Source: Clostridia bacterium
Lineage (GTDB): Bacteria; Bacillota; Clostridia; Christensenellales; CAG-138
Assembly (NCBI GenBank): GCA_017429985.1
Contig: JAFRNW010000010.1
Location: 193,700-257,699, forward strand
Direction: 5' to 3'
DNA: 64,000 bases
Shown: piece after piece, positions 59,639 to 64,000 of the stretch
Numbering within the stretch: the stretch's first letter is position 1
Layout: each line of letters starts with the position of its first letter
Notes under the pieces: generated by a model
What the model was told of the DNA's origin: nothing
The model's input: the letters and a program-made list of their open reading frames with translations, nothing else
Database searches by the model: none
Translations under genes and position numbers: made by a program

Positions 59639-61194
59639 ACACTGCTCTGAATCTTTCTTCCGGCCCGCATGTCCGCGACAGATGGACCACCCGGTTCATC
59701 ATGCACGTGGTGGTGCTTACGCTGCTCCCCGCGGCGGCTGTCGGCGTTTATGTCTACGGACTCAAGGCACTCTGGATCATCCTCGCGTCGGTGATCACGG
59801 CGGTGGGAACCGAGTTCTTCTTTGACAAGCTGACGGGAAGACCGGACACATGGATGGACGGATCCGCGATGGTCACCGGCCTGATGCTGGCGCTGACGCT
59901 GTCGGCGGACACCCCGCTGTACGTGCCGGTCATCGGCTCCATCTTCGCCATTCTGGTCGTGAAATGCGCGTTCGGGGGCTTGGGCAAGAACTTTGTCAAC
60001 CCTGCGCTTGCTGCGCGGTGCTTCCTGCTGATTTCCTTCCCCAGCACCATGACGATGTATTCGGTGGACGCCGTTTCAAGCGCGACACCTGTTGCGGAGC
60101 TTTCGGCCGGCAACGTGGTCAACATCACGAAGATGTTCCTCGGTTCGGCGGGCGGCGTCATCGGAAGCTCCATCATCGCCCTTCTGATCGGCGGTATGAT
60201 CCTGTGGGCGCTGGATATCATCCACGGCCAGATCTGCTTCTCCGTGCTGGCCGGTTTTGTTGTGTTCCTCGGTCTGTTCGGCGGCAAGGGATTTGATCCT
60301 TACTTCCTGCTTGCACATCTGTGCGGCGGAGGCGTGATCCTCGGTGCCTTCTTTATGGCGACCGACTACGTCACATCCCCGGTCAGCAGACTGGGACAGA
60401 CGGTTTACGGCGTCATGATCGGCGTGATCGGGGCCATGTTCCGGGTATTCGGAACCGCTGCGGATTCCTTCAGTTATTCGATCATCATCGCGAACCTGTT
60501 CGTTCCGCTGATCGATACCTACATCGTCTCCAAACCCTATGCGTTCCGCAAGAAAGCGATCGCGATCCAGAACGGCGAGGAGAAAAAACCTCTCCTGCAG
60601 CGCATCCCCAAGCCGGTGATCGCGCTGACAGTCATCGCCCTGGTGGCAGGTCTTGCGCTCAGCGGCGCCTATTCCGTCACCAAGGATACCATCGAAGAGC
60701 AGAGACTGGCCGCGAACAAGGCCGCCTATCAGGCGGTCGTTCCGGACGCGAACAGCTTTGAGGCGCTTGACGAGCAGGTTTCCGCGCTAGGCGGAGAGGT
60801 ATACGGTTCGGGCTTCGGCCGTGTATACATCAATGAGGCAGTCAGGGGAACGGACGCCGGCGGCAACCTCGCGGGGTATGCGATCTCCGTGACTTCAAAC
60901 GAGGGTTACGACGGAACCATCACATTGTATGTGGGCGTTTCGGCGGACGGCACGGTCAATTCGATCTCCTTTACCGAACTGCACGAGACTCCGGGAAAAG
61001 GCATGATCTGCGGCGAGCCTGCCTTTAAGGATCAGTTCAGCGGCGCGAAGGTCTCTTCCTTCACCCTGAACTCCGGCAGCGGAGACGCCAAGATCGACGG
61101 CGTCACCGGCGCGACGGTCACATCCAGAGCCGTGGTCAACGCAGTCAACGCTGCCCTGGACTTCTATCAGAATTCGCTGAAAGGAGGGGCATGA
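59635..61194 (+). CDS. RnfD-RnfG fusion protein
   Basis: 519 residues in one frame from ATG 59635. Residues about 1-320 are RnfD: eight or more transmembrane helices, GKNFVNPALAARCFLL, and the flavin-attachment stretch VDAVSSATPVAEL. After a loop (NGEEKKPLLQRIPK) a further helix leads into RnfG (about 335-519), with the covalent-FMN motif DGVTGATVTSRAV and the fold segment VSADGTVNSISFTELHETPGKG. Both parts carry covalent FMN in known complexes. In most genomes these are two genes; no stop, frameshift or ribosome site separates them here. Confidence 0.9.
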   Translation: MNTALNLSSGPHVRDRWTTRFIMHVVVLTLLPAAAVGVYVYGLKALWIILASVITAVGTEFFFDKLTGRPDTWMDGSAMVTGLMLALTLSADTPLYVPVIGSIFAILVVKCAFGGLGKNFVNPALAARCFLLISFPSTMTMYSVDAVSSATPVAELSAGNVVNITKMFLGSAGGVIGSSIIALLIGGMILWALDIIHGQICFSVLAGFVVFLGLFGGKGFDPYFLLAHLCGGGVILGAFFMATDYVTSPVSRLGQTVYGVMIGVIGAMFRVFGTAADSFSYSIIIANLFVPLIDTYIVSKPYAFRKKAIAIQNGEEKKPLLQRIPKPVIALTVIALVAGLALSGAYSVTKDTIEEQRLAANKAAYQAVVPDANSFEALDEQVSALGGEVYGSGFGRVYINEAVRGTDAGGNLAGYAISVTSNEGYDGTITLYVGVSADGTVNSISFTELHETPGKGMICGEPAFKDQFSGAKVSSFTLNSGSGDAKIDGVTGATVTSRAVVNAVNAALDFYQNSLKGGA

Positions 61195-61195
61195 G

Positions 61196-61876
61196 ATGAA
61201 CAAGTATATAGAACGGCTCTATAACGGCATCATCAAGGAGAACCCCACGCTGATCCTGATGCTCGGCATGTGCCCGACGCTTGCGGTATCCACGCAGGCG
61301 ATCAACGGCATCGGCATGGGTCTTTCCACCACGGCGGTGCTGGTCCTTTCAAACCTTGTGATATCGCTGCTCAGGAAGATCATCCCGGATCAGGTCCGGC
61401 TTCCCGCGTATATCGTGATCGTGGCGTCTCTCGTCACGGTGACGGAGCTTCTGATCGAGGCCTACCTGCCCGATATCTATTCCGCGCTCGGCATCTTCAT
61501 TCCGCTGATCGTCGTGAACTGCATCATCCTGGGACGCGCGGAGGCATACGCCAACAAGCATACCCCGGGCCTTGCGGTGATGGACGGCATCGGCATGGGC
61601 GTCGGTTTCACGATCGCCCTCACGCTCGCCGGATGCATCCGCGAGATCCTCGGATCCGGCACATGCTTCGGCGCGCAGGTCCTGCCGGAGTCGGTGGAGC
61701 CCATCGGCATCTTCGTGCAGCCTCCGGGAGCGTTCCTGGTCATCGCGCTGTTTATCATCATCATGAATGCCATCGGCATCAAGACCCGGCAGCGTGAACT
61801 CGTCGAGAACGATTGCGACGGCTGCTGCGCTACCTGCGCCATGACGTGTGATCACAGGAAGGAGGAAGACAAATGA
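61196..61876 (+). CDS. rnfE: Rnf complex subunit RnfE
   Basis: 226 residues, six transmembrane helices. ENPTLILMLGMCPTLAVSTQA, YLPDIYSALGIFIPLIVVNCIILGRAEAYA and GFTIALTLAGCIREILGSGT are typical of RnfE; the two conserved cysteines near membrane centres help bind an intramembrane Fe-S cluster with RnfA. The tail is Cys-rich (DCDGCCATCAMTC), which is unusual for the family. It overlaps rnfA by 4 bp. Confidence 0.93.
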   Translation: MNKYIERLYNGIIKENPTLILMLGMCPTLAVSTQAINGIGMGLSTTAVLVLSNLVISLLRKIIPDQVRLPAYIVIVASLVTVTELLIEAYLPDIYSALGIFIPLIVVNCIILGRAEAYANKHTPGLAVMDGIGMGVGFTIALTLAGCIREILGSGTCFGAQVLPESVEPIGIFVQPPGAFLVIALFIIIMNAIGIKTRQRELVENDCDGCCATCAMTCDHRKEEDK

Positions 61877-62451
61877 AAAGCCTGATCCTGATCATTGTGA
61901 CCACAGCGCTTATCAACAACGTGGTCCTCAACCAGTTCCTCGGCATCTGCTCCTTCCTCGGAGTGTCCAAGCAGATGAAGGCATCCGCTTCCCTGGGCGT
62001 GGCGGTCATCTTTGTTATGACCATCGCCGCAGCGGTTGCGAACCTTCTGTACACCTATGTGCTTGCCCCGTTCGGCATGGATTACATGAAGACCATCATC
62101 TTCATCCTGGTCATCGCCGCCCTGGTCCAGATCGTCGAAATGTTCCTTAAGAAAACGTCTCCCGCGATCTATACGGCACTCGGTATCTATCTGCCCCTGA
62201 TCACCACGAACTGCGCGGTGCTCGGTGTCGCGCTGACGAATGTCCAGAACGGCTACAGCTTTATCGAGAGCGTATTCGCAGCGTTCGGCACGGCGGTAGG
62301 CTACACGATCGCGATCGTCCTGCTGGCCGGCATCCGCTCCCGGTTCGACGAGGAATCCATGCCCGCGCCCCTGCGCGGAGCGCCGGTCGTTATGATCGCG
62401 GCAGCCCTGATGTCCATTGCGTTCATGGGCTTCTCGGATCTGGCGTTCTGA
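61873..62451 (+). CDS. rnfA: Rnf complex subunit RnfA
   Basis: 192 residues, six transmembrane helices related to RnfE but in opposite orientation. NNVVLNQFLGICSFLGVSKQMKAS and YTALGIYLPLITTNCAVLGVAL contain the two family cysteines. It forms the ion-path core with RnfE and RnfD. A GGAGG lies within the end of rnfE. Confidence 0.95.
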   Translation: MKSLILIIVTTALINNVVLNQFLGICSFLGVSKQMKASASLGVAVIFVMTIAAAVANLLYTYVLAPFGMDYMKTIIFILVIAALVQIVEMFLKKTSPAIYTALGIYLPLITTNCAVLGVALTNVQNGYSFIESVFAAFGTAVGYTIAIVLLAGIRSRFDEESMPAPLRGAPVVMIAAALMSIAFMGFSDLAF

Positions 62452-62464
62452 GAGGAGGGAAAAG

Positions 62465-63286
62465 ATGGGTATTGTTCTGATTACAACACTTGTCATCACG
62501 GTGATCGGCATCATCGTGGGCTTCGGACTCGTGACCGCCGGAAAGAAATTCCATGTCGAAGTGGACGAGCGGGAAAGCGCGGTCCGCGAGGTGCTTCCGG
62601 GCAACAACTGCGGCGCATGCGGCTATGCGGGCTGTGACGCCATGGCGGCCGCCATCGCAAAGGGCGAGGCGCCCGTGAACGGCTGCCCCGTGGGCGGCGC
62701 CGCCGTCGCGGAGAGCATCGGCCGCATCATGGGAACGGACGCGGAGGCGCTGGAGCGCAAAGTCGCGTTCGTCCGCTGCAAGGGATCCTGCAAGGTGACC
62801 AAGAACCAGGGCAACTACGTCGGCGTCCAGGACTGCAGGACTGCGGCGCTGAACGGCATCCGCACGGCAGACTGCGATTACGGCTGTCTCGGACTTGCGT
62901 CCTGCGTGCGCGTCTGTCCGGAAAACGCCATCCGGATCGTGGACGGCGTTGCCGTCGTGAATCCCAGAAAGTGCGTTGCCTGCGGTCTGTGCGCGAAGGC
63001 GTGCCCCAAGGGACTGATCGAACTGATCCCCGAAAGCAAACACGTCATCGTTCAGTGCATGAACCGGGACAAGGGTCCGGGCGTCCGGAAGGTCTGCTCC
63101 GCGGGATGCATCGGCTGCATGATCTGCGTGAAACAGTGCGAGTCCGACGCGATCCACGTAAACGACAACCTGGCGAAAGTCGATTATGAAAAATGCATCC
63201 AGTGCGGTAAATGCGTGGAGAAATGTCCTGCGAAGGTCATCACCCCTCCGACTATGAAGGCACCGGAAACAAAAGAAGGAGAGTGA
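62465..63286 (+). CDS. rnfB: Rnf complex subunit RnfB (ferredoxin-type)
   Basis: 273 residues from ATG 62465, with GAGGAGG upstream. One N-terminal membrane anchor, the NCGACGYAGC cluster motif, then several [4Fe-4S] motifs (CVACGLCAKACPKG, CIGCMICVKQCESD, CIQCGKCVEKCPAK) plus CLGLASCVRVCPENA. RnfB accepts electrons from reduced ferredoxin. It completes the set C-DG-E-A-B. The nrfA-like gene follows after 8 bp. Confidence 0.94.
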   Translation: MGIVLITTLVITVIGIIVGFGLVTAGKKFHVEVDERESAVREVLPGNNCGACGYAGCDAMAAAIAKGEAPVNGCPVGGAAVAESIGRIMGTDAEALERKVAFVRCKGSCKVTKNQGNYVGVQDCRTAALNGIRTADCDYGCLGLASCVRVCPENAIRIVDGVAVVNPRKCVACGLCAKACPKGLIELIPESKHVIVQCMNRDKGPGVRKVCSAGCIGCMICVKQCESDAIHVNDNLAKVDYEKCIQCGKCVEKCPAKVITPPTMKAPETKEGE

Positions 63287-63294
63287 GGAGGAAA

Positions 63295-64000
63295 ATGGAC
63301 AAGAAAAAGATGGTTTATAAACTGATCTGCGGCGCTGTCGTCGTTGCGCTGGTCATCGCGCTTCTCACAGGTCTGCTGAACGGAAGGGAACTGAACTATC
63401 ATAAGGACGCGCTCACCGGCGAGGACGTCACGCTTGTCAAAGTTGACGCTCCGACGGCCGTCGCCTATGACGGGACCATCAACGCCGACGCGTGGAACGA
63501 GATCTTCCCCTACATCACGGCCTCGATGAAGGACAACGCCAAAAACGACGGGATCGTGGACTATCTGGAGCAGGATCCGTATCTTGTCAACATCTACGAG
63601 GGATTCGGATTTGCGAAGGAGTACGGTTCCGCGAGAGGCCATTCCTACACGCTTGACGACGTCAACCACACCGCGCGCCCGCATCCCCTGGCAAACTGCC
63701 TGACCTGCAAGACTCCGAACTTCGCGAAGCTCGTTCAGGATCAGGGCGTTTCCGCCTACAAGATGGATTTCCAGGAAGTGTTTGACAAGATCAAGGCCAA
63801 CGGCGAGGCAATCAGCTGCTACACCTGCCACGGCAACAGCGCAGGCAATGAGGGCGAGCTCCGCGTGACCCACATGTATGTCAACGAGGCGCTCGGCGCC
63901 AACGCCGCTTCCATCGATCCCGCAACGCTGTCCTGCGGCCAGTGCCACATCGAGTACTATTTCACGCCCGCGGACAAGGAGACCATGATGCCCTACGGCA
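63295..64000 (+). CDS. nrfA: Cytochrome c nitrite reductase NrfA, N-terminal part (cut by window end)
   Basis: The open frame from ATG 63295 (after GAGGAGG) runs to the window end, 235 codons. It starts with a membrane anchor or uncleaved signal (YKLICGAVVVALVIALLTGLL). Heme sites seen are CLTCK (135-139), CYTCH (175-179) and CGQCHIEYYF (214-218). The CxxCK heme is the catalytic site peculiar to NrfA, which reduces nitrite to ammonium with six electrons outside the membrane. Sitting in the rnf operon suggests electrons may come from ferredoxin or NADH through Rnf. Confidence 0.88.
   Translation, partial: MDKKKMVYKLICGAVVVALVIALLTGLLNGRELNYHKDALTGEDVTLVKVDAPTAVAYDGTINADAWNEIFPYITASMKDNAKNDGIVDYLEQDPYLVNIYEGFGFAKEYGSARGHSYTLDDVNHTARPHPLANCLTCKTPNFAKLVQDQGVSAYKMDFQEVFDKIKANGEAISCYTCHGNSAGNEGELRVTHMYVNEALGANAASIDPATLSCGQCHIEYYFTPADKETMMPYG

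Noticed and set aside
1-64000. tRNA, rRNA, CRISPR array, insertion sequence or prophage
   Set aside because: No cloverleaf with TTC-loop consensus, no rRNA blocks, no spaced repeats, and no transposase, integrase or phage structural gene were recognised by reading; a dedicated search could still find a tRNA I missed.

Overview
The window is GC-rich, tightly packed DNA from what looks like an anaerobic Bacillota (Clostridia-type) gut or rumen bacterium. The evidence is three T-box leaders, a two-gene SufC-SufB-type iron-sulfur assembly pair, an Rnf complex, a membrane pyrophosphatase, a ferredoxin-dependent 2-oxoacid oxidoreductase, a LytTR regulator with double-glycine leader peptides, and a xylose/xyloside operon. 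No rRNA, tRNA, CRISPR array, phage or insertion sequence was recognised. Taxonomy below class is not claimed.

Layout. 1-20 kb is mostly housekeeping and accessory metabolism: the start of msrA, a DUF697-type GTPase, a zinc-ribbon membrane protein, peptidases (pepC, pepT, an S9 peptidase), an acyl-ACP thioesterase, a GNAT-CinA fusion, an alpha/beta hydrolase, an acyl-CoA ligase, a PcrA/UvrD helicase, an LSM-like/GNAT fusion, a MalY-type beta-lyase and MTA/SAH nucleosidase. At 19-23 kb lie a two-gene membrane/DUF4230 operon and the K+-dependent-type pyrophosphatase hppA.

23.2-38 kb is the most unusual metabolic block. Three separate promoter-plus-T-box leaders precede, in order, (i) a LeuA-like protein that lacks the catalytic and metal-binding motifs of its family, followed by a TIM-barrel/acyl-CoA-ligase fusion, (ii) an HTH-cupin-acyl-CoA-ligase fusion and (iii) a paralogue of that fusion. 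Downstream, closely spaced, come a P-loop ATPase, a four-subunit 2-oxoacid:ferredoxin oxidoreductase (delta, alpha, beta, gamma), an omega-amidase-like hydrolase and a branched-chain aminotransferase. My reading is an amino-acid-starvation-induced route acid -> acyl-CoA -> 2-oxoacid -> amino acid (reductive carboxylation), run with reduced ferredoxin. This is inference.

38-48.5 kb holds a GtrA-like protein, a U32 peptidase, a DUF4342 protein, an aminotransferase, SufB/SufC, and then a small candidate secretion system. It has three tiny genes with double-glycine leaders whose mature parts are a LysM domain and two SH3b domains, a LytTR regulator with an atypical receiver, a MATE exporter and an allophanate-hydrolase-like small protein. 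The LysM and first SH3b promoters carry the same CACCAAAT direct repeat with a 21-bp period at the same distance from the -10 box, which ties the two loci into one likely regulon.

48.7-58 kb is a xylose/xyloside operon: LacI regulator, GH3 glycosidase, ABC binding protein and two permeases (no ATPase), xylulokinase and xylose isomerase. 58.2-64 kb is an rnfC-(rnfD+rnfG fusion)-rnfE-rnfA-rnfB operon followed 8 bp later by the start of a nitrite-reductase (NrfA) gene cut by the window end.
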